From Candidatus Oscillibacter pullicola (GTDB lineage: Bacteria; Bacillota; Clostridia; Oscillospirales; Oscillospiraceae), in assembly GCA_019118935.1 (NCBI GenBank), contig DWXY01000124.1:1-64000 (forward strand): a DNA stretch of 64,000 nt, in the 5' to 3' direction. The first letter of the stretch is position 1. Every line of letters starts with the position of its first letter. A model generated the notes under the pieces. That model did not search any database. It saw nothing but the letters and a program-made list of their open reading frames with translations, and had not been told where the DNA came from. Positions 1 through 8,222 of the stretch are shown piece by piece. The position numbers and the translations under genes were made by a program.

Positions 1-1925
1 TCGTGTTCCAGAAGCCCGAAGGCGTCCGACAGGGTGACCCGGTCCTCCGATATGTCCTCCGGGAAGGTGAACACATCCCAATAGATCCCCGTGCCGCCGG
101 AGGGCGGCGTGTACTCCAGCACCACATGGAGGTTTCCGTCCTCCAGGCGGCAGAGATAGCAGGTGGTGCCGTAGGCGTCCCAGGAGGCGGAGATGTCATC
201 CGGCAGACTGTCCAGCTGTTGCGCGGAGAGCGCCGGATCATAGGGCGCCAGGTCTGTCAGGGGGATGGTCAGCACCGGCTCCTGCTCCGGGTACACCGTG
301 GCGACGGCGGGCTTTTCCGACAGCAGGTGGGACACGAACCAGTAGCTCCCGTCCTCCTGTGCCTGGAGCGTCACGCACTCCGTGCCGTAGCCGCCGTAGT
401 GGAAGTCCTCGAAATAGAGGCGGATGGTGCCGCCCTCCCGCTCTCCGGCGGTGAAGGTCACGTCCCCCCGGTAGTTGGTATCCCCGTGGGCCCAGTAATA
501 GGCGTCGTACTCCGGCAGATGGGAGAAGGACTCCAGTCCCACGCCGTTGGTCTCCGCCACGGTGAGACCTGTGTACTTCTCCAGAAAGGCGTCCATATCC
601 GCGGTAGAGAGGGCGTACATGGCGCAGTCCGGCGCTGTACCGCCGTAGTCCCGCCGGATCACCTCCGCCCAGCCCGCCGAGATGTCCGGGACGTCGGAGA
701 GGTCCACCTCGCCCTCCGGGATACCGCAGTAGAACAGCGCGAAGAGGTCGATGTCCTCCGGCTTCTCATACAGCGGGTTCAAAAACTGGTTGTGGATATT
801 GAAATCATTGCCGTTGAAGAACTCCTCATTGAAATACGCCACCTCGTCGCCGGTGAGAGGGCGTCCCTCTTCGGTGACGGGGACTGCCTCATCCCCCTTG
901 GCCCCGGTGAAGGTGACGGCGCAGACGCCCGCCGCCAGGGCCAGCGCCAGGAACAGGGCCGCCGCCCGGGTCTGCTGTCCCTGGGCGATGCGGGTGATCC
1001 GGTCCTTCAGCTGCCGCTTGCCTGCCGTCATGGTGGTGGCGGACAGCAGGGGAGAGCCGGGCCCCGTCCGCACCGGGATCAGGGACAGCAGGGTTTTGCC
1101 GTAGGGGATGCGTTCGCCCTCTCCCAGGGCCTGGATGGCGGCCTCGTCGCAGGCCAGCTCCCCGTCGGCCTTGGAGACGGCGGCGGCGATCCACACCAGG
1201 GGGTCGAACCAGTACACCGCCAGGCACACGCTCCGCAGCAGCGACCACAGCGGGTCCAGATGGCGGGCGTGGGCGGTCTCATGGGCCAGCACATGCCGCA
1301 GCCGCTCCGGCGTCTCCACTGCGGCGGGCGTCAGGTAAATGGCAGGCCGGACAGGTCCGAACAGGCAGGGGGAGGGGAGACCCGCCTCCACCAGATAGAC
1401 GGGGTACTTGCAGTTCTCCACGGCATAGGGCGCCCTCGTCCTCCGGAGCTTTTGCCAGAACCGCAGGTTGGTCACCAGGAACCACACCGCCATGGCGGCG
1501 ATGCCGATCAGCCAGAGGACCGTCAGCAGGTCTGCCGCCGTCACCACCCGCTCCCGGATGACCGGGTAAGAAAAGGCTTCCTCCCCGCTGGAGGGCGTGG
1601 CCGCCTCCCCGGAGGGGGAGCCGCCTCCCTCTATCTGAGGTGCGGGGGATGTGACCTGGGGCGCTGCCTCCATGGGAGAGGAGTCCAGCGGCATTCTGTA
1701 AATTTCCCGCTGTTCCAGCCGCTCCGTCACCGCCTGTCCCACCGGCTCCGCCGCCGACAGGACGGAGAAGTCCGCTCCCGGCAGGCTCACCGGCACCAGC
1801 AGCCGCACCAGCACCAGCGCCCACAGGGCATACTGGACCCGGCGGGAAATCCGGTCCCGGAAGGCCCGCCGCAGGATCAGGATCGCCAGGATCAGCACAG
1901 AAGAAGTCAACAGGATCTCACGCAT
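1..1925 (-). CDS. M56 family (BlaR1/MecR1-like) membrane metallopeptidase, 3' end outside the window
   Basis: This gene encodes a membrane zinc peptidase of the M56 antirepressor family. It runs off the window start, so at least 641 residues are present and the C-terminus is missing. The N-terminal 50 residues are hydrophobic, another membrane segment lies near residues 130-150, and the zinc-binding HETAH is at residues 215-219. A last hydrophobic stretch near residues 315-330 is followed by a long acidic region, presumably outside the cell, in which I recognise no penicillin-binding domain. The start ATG overlaps the stop of the blaI-like gene by 8 bases, so the pair is translationally coupled. 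By family analogy it would trigger loss of the repressor after sensing a cell-envelope signal. The signal itself is not evident. Confidence 0.88.
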   Translation of the reverse strand, partial: MREILLTSSVLILAILILRRAFRDRISRRVQYALWALVLVRLLVPVSLPGADFSVLSAAEPVGQAVTERLEQREIYRMPLDSSPMEAAPQVTSPAPQIEGGGSPSGEAATPSSGEEAFSYPVIRERVVTAADLLTVLWLIGIAAMAVWFLVTNLRFWQKLRRTRAPYAVENCKYPVYLVEAGLPSPCLFGPVRPAIYLTPAAVETPERLRHVLAHETAHARHLDPLWSLLRSVCLAVYWFDPLVWIAAAVSKADGELACDEAAIQALGEGERIPYGKTLLSLIPVRTGPGSPLLSATTMTAGKRQLKDRITRIAQGQQTRAAALFLALALAAGVCAVTFTGAKGDEAVPVTEEGRPLTGDEVAYFNEEFFNGNDFNIHNQFLNPLYEKPEDIDLFALFYCGIPEGEVDLSDVPDISAGWAEVIRRDYGGTAPDCAMYALSTADMDAFLEKYTGLTVAETNGVGLESFSHLPEYDAYYWAHGDTNYRGDVTFTAGEREGGTIRLYFEDFHYGGYGTECVTLQAQEDGSYWFVSHLLSEKPAVATVYPEQEPVLTIPLTDLAPYDPALSAQQLDSLPDDISASWDAYGTTCYLCRLEDGNLHVVLEYTPPSGGTGIYWDVFTFPEDISEDRVTLSDAFGLLEH

Positions 1926-2298
1926 GTTCCTCGCCTCCCGCTCGTTCCAAAATAGCGGACAGCTCCGCGATATCCGCCTCCGTCAGCTGGCGGCTCTCCA
2001 CCATGGCACTCATCATCAGGCCCAGGCTGCCGCCGTAGACCCGGGAGAGGAAGCTCTCCGTCTCCGCCGCGGCGGCGTCCTCACGGTCCACCGCGGGGAA
2101 GTATTGCTTGGCCCGGCCGCCCTCCTGGTGCCGGACGGCGCCCTTGGCCTCCAGCCGGGACAGCATGGTGATCACCGTGTTCTTGCTCCAGCCTGTGTCC
2201 TCCTTCAGGGAGGCCGTCAGCTCCATGATGGTCCGGGGGGACTGCTCCCACAGCCGGTTCATCAGCTTCCACTCGCTGTCGGACAGGTTCACCTGCAT
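1918..2298 (-). CDS. BlaI/MecI/CopY family transcriptional repressor
   Basis: This is a 126-residue winged-helix repressor. The N-terminal part (LSDSEWKLMNRLWE, then WSKNTVITMLSRLEAKG) is typical of the BlaI DNA-binding domain, and the C-terminal helices would form the dimer and carry the cleavage region. The ATG is preceded by GGAGGTGAG at good spacing. It is the first gene of a two-gene operon with the M56 peptidase. Two near-palindromic sites with GGTAGACA half-sites flank its promoter, which suggests autorepression. Members of this family control beta-lactamases or envelope-stress genes, but no beta-lactamase is visible here. Confidence 0.92.
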   Translation of the reverse strand: MQVNLSDSEWKLMNRLWEQSPRTIMELTASLKEDTGWSKNTVITMLSRLEAKGAVRHQEGGRAKQYFPAVDREDAAAAETESFLSRVYGGSLGLMMSAMVESRQLTEADIAELSAILERAGGEEHA

Positions 2299-2312
2299 AG
2301 TCTCACCTCCAT

Positions 2313-2330
2313 GGTATACGAGTGTCTACC
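2313..2330. promoter_or_regulatory. Candidate BlaI-type operator 1
   Basis: An imperfect inverted repeat of 8+2+8 bases (GGTATACG-AG-TGTCTACC) lies just downstream of the -10 of the blaI-like promoter. It shares its half-site with the second site at 2359-2376. The assignment as repressor binding site is inferred from position and symmetry. Confidence 0.65.
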
Positions 2331-2345
2331 TGGTCTTCTGATTGG

Positions 2346-2374
2346 ACCATATCAAATAGGTAGACATTTGTCAA
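2346..2374 (-). promoter_or_regulatory. SigA-type promoter of the BlaI/M56 operon
   Basis: On the minus strand TTGACA (2369-2374) and TATGGT (2346-2351) are separated by 17 bases. The -35 hexamer lies inside operator 2, so repressor binding would block RNA polymerase. Confidence 0.75.
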
Positions 2375-2376
2375 CC
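2359..2376. promoter_or_regulatory. Candidate BlaI-type operator 2, overlapping the -35
   Basis: The inverted repeat GGTAGACA-TT-TGTCAACC has seven of eight half-site positions symmetric. Its centre is 46 bp from the centre of operator 1. Confidence 0.7.
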
Positions 2377-2423
2377 TCAAATTGGTAACAAAAGCGGCAA
2401 ACCGGCAACAGCCGTTTCCCGCC

Positions 2424-2452
2424 TTGACCGGAAGGGGATTTTGCCGTAAAAT
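2424..2452 (+). promoter_or_regulatory. Promoter of pcrA
   Basis: TTGACC (2424-2429) and TAAAAT (2447-2452) are separated by 17 bases and lie about 40 bases upstream of the helicase start. Confidence 0.65.
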
Positions 2453-2493
2453 AGGGGCCGAGACTTTTGAGATGGATGGAGAACGGGGAACAT

Positions 2494-4983
2494 ATGGAAG
2501 ACTTCAAACAACGCTACATCGCCGCCCGCCGGGCGGTCATCGCCCAGGACTTATCCAGGCTGAACCCCATGCAGCGCCAGGCCGCCATGACCACGGAGGG
2601 TCCGCTGCTGCTGCTGGCGGGCGCCGGCAGCGGCAAGACCACGGTGCTGATCCAGCGGGTGTACAACCTGCTGACCTACGGCCGGGGAAGCGATTCGGAA
2701 GAGGTGCCGGCCTGGGCCACGGAAGAGGATCTTCGATTTCTGGAGAGCTTCCCCGCCCGGCCCACGGAGGAGGACGTCCGCAGGGCCCGGCGGCTCTGCG
2801 CCGTGGACGCGCCCAAGCCCTGGGAGATCATCGCCATCACCTTCACCAACAAGGCGGCGGGGGAGCTGAAGGACCGGCTGGCCGCCCGGCTGGGGCCGGA
2901 GGCCAACGACATCTGGGCCTCCACCTTCCACTCCGCCTGCGTGCGCATCCTGCGGCGGGACATCGACCGGCTGGGGTTCGACAAGGACTTCACCATCTAC
3001 GACACCGACGACTCCAAGCGGGTCGTCAAGGACATTCTGAAGGAGCTGAACCTGGAGGAGAAGACCTTCCCGCCCCGGAGCGTCCTGGCAGCCATCAGCC
3101 ACTCCAAGGACCAGTATGAGACGCCGGAGGACTTTGCCAAGCGGTACGAGGCGGCGGGGGACTGGAAGATGACCCGCATCGCCAAGATCTATGCCGCCTA
3201 TGTGAAGAAGCTCCGCGCCGCCAACGCCCTGGACTTTGACGACATCATCTTTCACACGGTGACGCTGCTGCAGCAGGAGCCCGAGGTGCTGGACTACTAC
3301 CAGCGCAAGTTCCGCTACGTGCTGGTGGACGAGTACCAGGACACCAACCATTTACAGTACCTGCTGACCAGCCTCCTGGCGGGGGGCTACAAAAACCTCT
3401 GCGTGGTGGGCGACGACGACCAGTCCATCTACCGCTTCCGGGGGGCCAACATCGAGAATATCCTGAACTTCGAGGAGCAGTACCCCAACGCCCGGACCAT
3501 CCGGCTGGAGCAGAACTACCGCTCCACCCAGAACATCCTGGACGCGGCCAACGCCGTCATCTGCAACAACCAGGGCCGCAAGGGCAAGACCCTCTGGACC
3601 GACAACGGCGGGGGCGACGTGGTCACCGTCAGGACCACCTTCAACGAGAGCGACGAGGCCAACTATGTGGCCGGGGACATCCTGATGGGGGTGAACCGGG
3701 GCAGGAACTTCCGGGACACGGCAGTCCTCTACCGGATGAACGCCCAGTCCAACGCCCTGGAATACGCCATGAAGCGCAACGGCATCCCCTATAAAGTAGT
3801 GGGGGGCATGAAGTTCTTCGACCGGGCGGAGGTCAAGGACATGCTGGCCTACCTGTGCGTGCTGAACAACCCCCTGGACGACCTGCGGCTGCGGCGGATC
3901 ATCAACAACCCGCCCCGGGGCATCGGCGCCACCACGCTGGACAAGGTGGCGGCGCTGGCGGAGAGCCAGGGGGCGTCGCTGTACGAGATCATCCGCAACG
4001 CGGACCTGTTCCCGGAGCTGAAAGCGTCTTCCGCCAAGCTGCTGAAGTTCGCGGACCTGATCGACGGCCTGCGGCGGGCGGGCACGGAGCTGGCCCTGCC
4101 GGAGTTCTACGACGCCGTCTGCGACCAGACCGGCTACGTGAAGGCCCTGGAGGAGAAGAACGACATGGAGAGCCGGGGCCGCATCGAGAACGTCCAGGAG
4201 CTGAAATCCAACATCGTGGGCTTCCTGGAGCAGCAGCCCGAGGACGCCACCCTCTCCGGCTTCCTAAACGAGATCGCCCTGTACACGGACCTGGACAGCA
4301 TGGAGAATGGCGACGACTGCGTCACCATGATGACCATCCACTCCGCCAAGGGGCTGGAGTTCCCGGTGGTGTACGTGGTGGGTATGGAGGAGGGGATCTT
4401 CCCCGGCTCTTCCGCCCAGTACGACCAGGAGGAGCTGGAGGAGGAGCGGCGGCTCTGCTACGTGGCCATGACCCGGGCCAAGGAGAAGCTGACCCTCACA
4501 AACTGCCGGCAGCGGATGCTGTACGGCCGCACCAGCGCCAACCGGGCCTCCCGGTTCCTGGACGAGATCCCGGAGGAGAACATGCGCTGGGAGAGCAAGC
4601 CGGAGCCCCGCTTCGGCGGTATGGAGCACGACGGCACCTTCGGCGGCGACCGGTACGAGGACGGCTGGGGCAGCTCCCCCGCCCGCGCCGGCGGCTCCTG
4701 GAGCAGCGGCGGCGTCCACAGCTACCAGGCCCCGGCCCAGGCGCCCCAGCGGCCCCTGGCCTCTGTCCAGCAGGCGGCCTCCGCCCGGAAGAACGCCGCC
4801 CCGGCGGCGCCTCTGCTGCAATTACAGCAGGGGGACATGGTGGAGCACACCGCCTTCGGGCGCGGCATGGTGCTCTCCGTCCGGCCCATGGGCGGCGACG
4901 CCCTGGCGGAGGTGGCCTTTGACACCGTGGGCAAAAAGAAGCTGATGCTGAAATCCGCCGGCGCCCACATGAGGAAACTGTGA
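2494..4983 (+). CDS. pcrA: ATP-dependent DNA helicase PcrA (UvrD/Rep family)
   Basis: This is an SF1A 3'-5' DNA helicase of 829 residues, the usual PcrA length. It acts in nucleotide excision repair, plasmid replication and clearing of RecA filaments. Visible motifs are Walker A GAGSGKT (43-49), motif II DEYQDTN (279-285), the QNYRST motif, and the C-terminal TIHSAKGLEF and VAMTRAKEKL motifs. The extreme C-terminus (EHTAFGRGMVLSV) matches the PcrA-specific Tudor-like RNA polymerase-binding region, preceded by a Gly/Ser/Pro-rich linker. I chose the ATG at 2494 because GGGGAA lies upstream at normal spacing; an in-frame TTG at 2467 and an ATG at 2476 lack one. The stop overlaps the next gene (TGATG). 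Confidence 0.95.
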   Translation: MEDFKQRYIAARRAVIAQDLSRLNPMQRQAAMTTEGPLLLLAGAGSGKTTVLIQRVYNLLTYGRGSDSEEVPAWATEEDLRFLESFPARPTEEDVRRARRLCAVDAPKPWEIIAITFTNKAAGELKDRLAARLGPEANDIWASTFHSACVRILRRDIDRLGFDKDFTIYDTDDSKRVVKDILKELNLEEKTFPPRSVLAAISHSKDQYETPEDFAKRYEAAGDWKMTRIAKIYAAYVKKLRAANALDFDDIIFHTVTLLQQEPEVLDYYQRKFRYVLVDEYQDTNHLQYLLTSLLAGGYKNLCVVGDDDQSIYRFRGANIENILNFEEQYPNARTIRLEQNYRSTQNILDAANAVICNNQGRKGKTLWTDNGGGDVVTVRTTFNESDEANYVAGDILMGVNRGRNFRDTAVLYRMNAQSNALEYAMKRNGIPYKVVGGMKFFDRAEVKDMLAYLCVLNNPLDDLRLRRIINNPPRGIGATTLDKVAALAESQGASLYEIIRNADLFPELKASSAKLLKFADLIDGLRRAGTELALPEFYDAVCDQTGYVKALEEKNDMESRGRIENVQELKSNIVGFLEQQPEDATLSGFLNEIALYTDLDSMENGDDCVTMMTIHSAKGLEFPVVYVVGMEEGIFPGSSAQYDQEELEEERRLCYVAMTRAKEKLTLTNCRQRMLYGRTSANRASRFLDEIPEENMRWESKPEPRFGGMEHDGTFGGDRYEDGWGSSPARAGGSWSSGGVHSYQAPAQAPQRPLASVQQAASARKNAAPAAPLLQLQQGDMVEHTAFGRGMVLSVRPMGGDALAEVAFDTVGKKKLMLKSAGAHMRKL

Positions 4984-5651
4984 TGCTGGAGATACAGAAC
5001 TGGATGGAGCAATACTGCGGGGCCGTCCGGGCCGCCTTCGGGGACCGGGTGCGGTACATCGGCCTCCAGGGCAGCCGGGGCAGGGGAGAGGCCGGACCGG
5101 ACAGCGACATCGACGTGGTGTGCATTCTGGACAGCTGCTCTCTCCAAGACCTGGAGACCTACCGGGCAGCCGTGAAGGACCTGCCGGACCGGGACAAGCT
5201 GTGCGGCTTCGTCTCCGGTGCGGCGGAGCTGGCGGCCTGGGACCGGGGGGAGCTGTTCCAGTTCCGCCGGGACACCACCGACTGGTGCGGCCATCTCTCG
5301 GACCTGCTGCCGCCGGAGGAACCGGGGGACGCCCGCCGGGCCCTCCAAACCGGGGCCTGCGGCCTGTATCATCTCTGCTGCCACAACTTCCTCCACGGCA
5401 GAAGCCGGGAGGCGGTGGCGGAGGCCTACAAATCCGCCGTGTTCCTGCTGCAGGCCAAGCTGTATGTGGAGCAGGGGATCTACTGCCGCCGGAGATCAGA
5501 CCTGGAACAGCACCTGACCGGGCCGGACCTGGAGATTCTGCAAACTGCCCAGGCCCTGAAAGCAGGGGCGTGCCGGGAGGACCTGACGGCCCTCACGGAC
5601 CGGCTGTTTGCCTGGTGCCGGGACGTGATCGGCCGGCAGAAAGCAACCTGA
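4983..5651 (+). CDS. Nucleotidyltransferase-domain protein with C-terminal HEPN-like helices
   Basis: A 222-residue protein with a polymerase-beta-type nucleotidyltransferase fold. GS at residues 30-31 and DID at 42-44 supply the phosphate-binding and metal-binding residues. The C-terminal half is helical and resembles HEPN-type partners. The ATG overlaps the pcrA stop by one base, so it is coupled to the helicase. It could be an aminoglycoside-type or protein-AMPylating enzyme; the substrate cannot be told from sequence. The pair resembles a fused MNT-HEPN module, but there is no separate antitoxin gene, so I do not call a toxin-antitoxin system. Confidence 0.75.
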   Translation: MLEIQNWMEQYCGAVRAAFGDRVRYIGLQGSRGRGEAGPDSDIDVVCILDSCSLQDLETYRAAVKDLPDRDKLCGFVSGAAELAAWDRGELFQFRRDTTDWCGHLSDLLPPEEPGDARRALQTGACGLYHLCCHNFLHGRSREAVAEAYKSAVFLLQAKLYVEQGIYCRRRSDLEQHLTGPDLEILQTAQALKAGACREDLTALTDRLFAWCRDVIGRQKAT

Positions 5652-5658
5652 ACAGCAG

Positions 5659-5690
5659 AGGGCCCGCCGTTTTCGGCGGGCCCTGGTGTT
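5659..5690 (+). terminator. Rho-independent terminator after the pcrA-nucleotidyltransferase operon
   Basis: A perfect 11-bp stem (5659-5669 with 5674-5684) with a TTTT loop is followed by a T-rich tail. Confidence 0.8.
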
Positions 5691-5715
5691 TTATGTGTGA
5701 TCGGGGGCGGGAGGT

Positions 5716-5768
5716 CCGTTCCATTGCACGGGGGATCAGCCATGCTGACGGCTGGGCGGATGCACCCC
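5716..5768. repeat. Solo end fragment of the 0.7-kb inverted-repeat element family
   Basis: The segment contains a CCGT/ACGG dyad, then CAGCCATGCTGACGGCTGGG and ATGCACCCCC. The same order of motifs forms the outer end of the large elements at 46.2, 51.4 and 57.8 kb. Here it is cut off by the 3' end of the pentapeptide gene. Confidence 0.6.
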
Positions 5769-6380
5769 CTACGGCTCCACCCGAATGCCGAGAATCCGAG
5801 CCACCACCGCGGCCTGGGCGGCGTTGATGACGCCCCCCTTCAGCTCCCGGCAGGTCTCCGACAGCACGATCCGGTCCAGGGTGCAGGCCGTCAGGTCCAT
5901 GCCGGCGAGGCTGGTGCGGAACAGCTCCGCCCCGGTCAGGTCCGCCTTTTCCAAGGCTACCTTTTTCAGGCGTATCTCCGAGAGCGTAGACTCTGTGAAG
6001 TCACATTCCTTCACAGAAATACGCTCCCAGACGCCGCCGGAAAAGTTGACATAACGAAGCAGAGTCTCCTCCAGAACGCTGTCCTTCCACCGGGAGCGGC
6101 GCAGGTCCGCGCCGTCCCATTTGCAGCCGGAGAGGCGGCAGTCCTTCCAATAGGTGGCGGAGAGGCGGCAGTTTGCCAGGAGACAGCCGGTGAAGGTGCA
6201 GCCGTAAAAGGCGGCGCCGGTGAAATCGCAGTTCCGGAGGCGGCAGGACTGGAACCGGCAGTCCCGGAAGTCCAGGCCGGAGCCGTCCAGCCCCTCGGCG
6301 GTTTCCTGGGAAAGGACCGCGGCGGAGAGAACTTCTCCCGCCTCCCGCGCCGCCTCCAGGGCTTCAGGCAGGCCGCTCAT
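5769..6380 (-). CDS. Pentapeptide repeat protein
   Basis: A 203-residue protein whose middle and C-terminal parts consist of tandem five-residue units of the A(D/N)LxX type, for example SGLDF RDCRF QSCRL RNCDF and ADLTG AELFR. These should build a right-handed quadrilateral beta-helix. Cysteine is frequent at unit positions. The start ATG overlaps the stop of the upstream HAD gene (ATGA), so the two are one operon. Some family members mimic DNA and protect gyrase, but nothing here shows that role. Confidence 0.88.
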   Translation of the reverse strand: MSGLPEALEAAREAGEVLSAAVLSQETAEGLDGSGLDFRDCRFQSCRLRNCDFTGAAFYGCTFTGCLLANCRLSATYWKDCRLSGCKWDGADLRRSRWKDSVLEETLLRYVNFSGGVWERISVKECDFTESTLSEIRLKKVALEKADLTGAELFRTSLAGMDLTACTLDRIVLSETCRELKGGVINAAQAAVVARILGIRVEP

Positions 6381-7027
6381 GGGCGGGGCTCCTGCCGGGG
6401 CGGGAGCAGCAGCTCCTCAAAGCTCCGGATATACACGTCGCAAAATCCCCGCATGGCCGCCTCGTCCTGGGCGAAGAAGCCGTCGTAAACGCCCACCACC
6501 CGCATCTTTGCCGCCCGGGCACCCTTGCAGGCGGAAAGGCTGTCGTCGAACACCGTGCAGTCCTCCGGCGCCACGCCGTAGTGCTTTGCGGCGGCGCGCC
6601 ACAGGGCCGGGGCCTTTTTCTCCAATCCCAGGTCGTGGGCCAGGGTGACGCCCTCGAAGTACTTCATCAGGTCCAGGTTCGTCAGGGCGGTGCGGCAGTG
6701 CTCCGGCACGCTGGAGGTCACCACCGCCATCCGGCGGCCCTCTGCCCGGCACTGCTTCAAATACGCCCGGACGCCGGGCTTCACCGTGACGTGGGCGTAT
6801 GCGTCCCTGGCCATCTCCATCCACTCGGCGATGATCTCCTCGCAGGACTCCGTGAGGCGGCAGTACTCCTTGGTGAACTTGGCGGCCAGGGGCAGGATGG
6901 TATGGGCTACGCCCTCGTAATAGGCGTGGGTGTATGGCATGCCCCGCCGGGCCAGAAATTCCCGGTCCACGTTTTTCCAGACGCCGTTGGAGTCGATCAG
7001 CGTCCCGTCCATGTCAAACAGCAGCAT
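6377..7027 (-). CDS. HAD-superfamily phosphatase (beta-phosphoglucomutase/phosphoglycolate phosphatase-like)
   Basis: A 216-residue HAD hydrolase. Motif I DMDGT places the nucleophile and acid/base Asp at residues 5 and 7. The motif II region is VVTSSVPEHC, and motif IV is FDDSLSACKGA. A helical cap lies between motifs I and II, as in subclass IA. The start is fixed by AAAGGAGG six bases upstream; a longer in-frame extension upstream lacks family similarity. It heads an operon with the pentapeptide protein and is divergent from the EamA gene. The substrate is unknown. Confidence 0.88.
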   Translation of the reverse strand: MLLFDMDGTLIDSNGVWKNVDREFLARRGMPYTHAYYEGVAHTILPLAAKFTKEYCRLTESCEEIIAEWMEMARDAYAHVTVKPGVRAYLKQCRAEGRRMAVVTSSVPEHCRTALTNLDLMKYFEGVTLAHDLGLEKKAPALWRAAAKHYGVAPEDCTVFDDSLSACKGARAAKMRVVGVYDGFFAQDEAAMRGFCDVYIRSFEELLLPPRQEPRP

Positions 7028-7150
7028 GGGCCGCCTCCTTTTCCCGGGGAGGAACCGGGTCTTGCCATTTCCGCCCCGTTGTGTTAAAATTTCCACTTGT
7101 TCGCGGCTCTTGGCCCCGGACATCAAATCTGCGGGAGTTTGCAAAAGTAA

Positions 7151-7179
7151 AGTATAGCATAGATCCTGGTGAGGAGCAA
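7151..7179 (-). promoter_or_regulatory. Candidate promoter of the HAD-pentapeptide operon
   Basis: On the minus strand TTGCTC (7174-7179) and TATACT (7151-7156) are 17 bases apart. The -35 overlaps the ribosome binding site of the divergent transporter gene. Confidence 0.5.
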
Positions 7180-7184
7180 GTCCG

Positions 7185-8111
7185 ATGAAAGTCAATCACA
7201 TCCGTCAAAATGTATTCCCCGTGCTGGCGGCTCTGATCTGGGGCACCGCCTTCGTGGCCCAGAGCGTGGCCGCCGACCATGTGGGTCCCTTCACCTTCAC
7301 CGCCGCCAGAAGTGCGGTGGCCTTCGTGTTTCTGCTGGTGCTGTGTCTGGTGTTCCGCTGCCTGCGGCGGCGGGACTTTCAGGAGGAGGCCCAGGCCAGG
7401 CCCGGGTCCCGGCGAGATCTTGTGATCGGCGGCGCCTGCTGCGGCGTGGCCCTGACAGTGGCCACCAACCTCCAGCAGATGGGGCTGGAGACCACCAGCT
7501 CCGGCAAGGCGGGGTTCATCACGGCCCTCTATATCGTCATCGTGCCCATCGCGGGGATTTTCCTCCGCCAAAAGGCGCCCCGGGCCATCTGGCTCAGCGT
7601 GGCGCTGGCGGTGGCGGGGCTGTACCTGCTGTGCGTGCAGGAGTCCTTTTCCATCACGGAGGGGGACTGGTACGTGCTGCTGTGCTCCTTCTGCTTCGCC
7701 GGGCACATCCTGCTGATCGACCACTTCACCGGGAAGGTGGACGGGGTGGCCCTGTCCTGCGTGCAGTTCCTGGTGATGGCGGTGCTCTCCGCCGGGCTGA
7801 TGCTGGTGATGGAGACGCCCGACTGGGCGGGGCTGCTGGCCTGCATCGGGCCCGTCCTGTATGTGGGCATCTTCTCCAGCGGCGTGGGGTACACCCTCCA
7901 GATCCTGGCGCAGAAGGACTCCAACCCCACGGTGGTGTCCCTGCTGCTGAGCCTGGAGTCCGTGTTCGCCACCATCGCCGGGGCGCTGATCCTGGGGGAC
8001 CGGATGAGCGGGAAGGAGTACCTGGGCTGCGTGCTGATGCTGGCGGCGGTAGTGCTGGCCCAGCTGCCGGACTTCCGGAAAAAGCAGGCGGCGCCGGCGC
8101 CGGAAAAGTGA
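7185..8111 (+). CDS. EamA/DMT-family transporter
   Basis: A 308-residue inner-membrane protein with about ten hydrophobic segments arranged as two EamA repeats. It starts with the typical PVLAALIWGTAFVAQ, and the second repeat contains GYTLQILAQKDSNPTVVSLLLSLES across two motif-bearing helices. Such proteins export amino acids or other metabolites; the substrate cannot be deduced. GAGGAG lies just upstream of the ATG. The gene stands alone, followed by a terminator. Confidence 0.9.
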   Translation: MKVNHIRQNVFPVLAALIWGTAFVAQSVAADHVGPFTFTAARSAVAFVFLLVLCLVFRCLRRRDFQEEAQARPGSRRDLVIGGACCGVALTVATNLQQMGLETTSSGKAGFITALYIVIVPIAGIFLRQKAPRAIWLSVALAVAGLYLLCVQESFSITEGDWYVLLCSFCFAGHILLIDHFTGKVDGVALSCVQFLVMAVLSAGLMLVMETPDWAGLLACIGPVLYVGIFSSGVGYTLQILAQKDSNPTVVSLLLSLESVFATIAGALILGDRMSGKEYLGCVLMLAAVVLAQLPDFRKKQAAPAPEK

Positions 8112-8120
8112 ATCGTTCAG

Positions 8121-8156
8121 CAGGGATGCCGGTTTTTGGCGTCCCTGTTGATTTTT
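8121..8156 (+). terminator. Terminator after the EamA gene
   Basis: A 10-bp stem with one G-U pair (8121-8130 with 8138-8147) is followed by TTGATTTTT. Confidence 0.75.
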
Positions 8157-8159
8157 GGT

Positions 8160-8188
8160 TGGACAAACGCGGCGGCTTGTGGTATACT
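8160..8188 (+). promoter_or_regulatory. Promoter of the tagA-like/thymidylate kinase operon
   Basis: TGGACA (8160-8165), a 17-base spacer and TATACT (8183-8188), with an extended -10 TG one base upstream. Confidence 0.7.
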
Positions 8189-8222
8189 GCTATCCTGTAT
8201 GAGTATGTAGCGAGGTGATTCC

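Noticed and set aside
3-1955. 650-codon open frame on the plus strand
   Set aside because: It is the shadow of the M56 peptidase on the minus strand, which has a proper HExxH motif and is coupled to blaI. The plus-strand product is rich in Arg, Gly and Pro and has no family features.
4983-5651. MNT/HEPN toxin-antitoxin module
   Set aside because: Both domains are in one protein with no partner gene, and it is coupled to pcrA instead.
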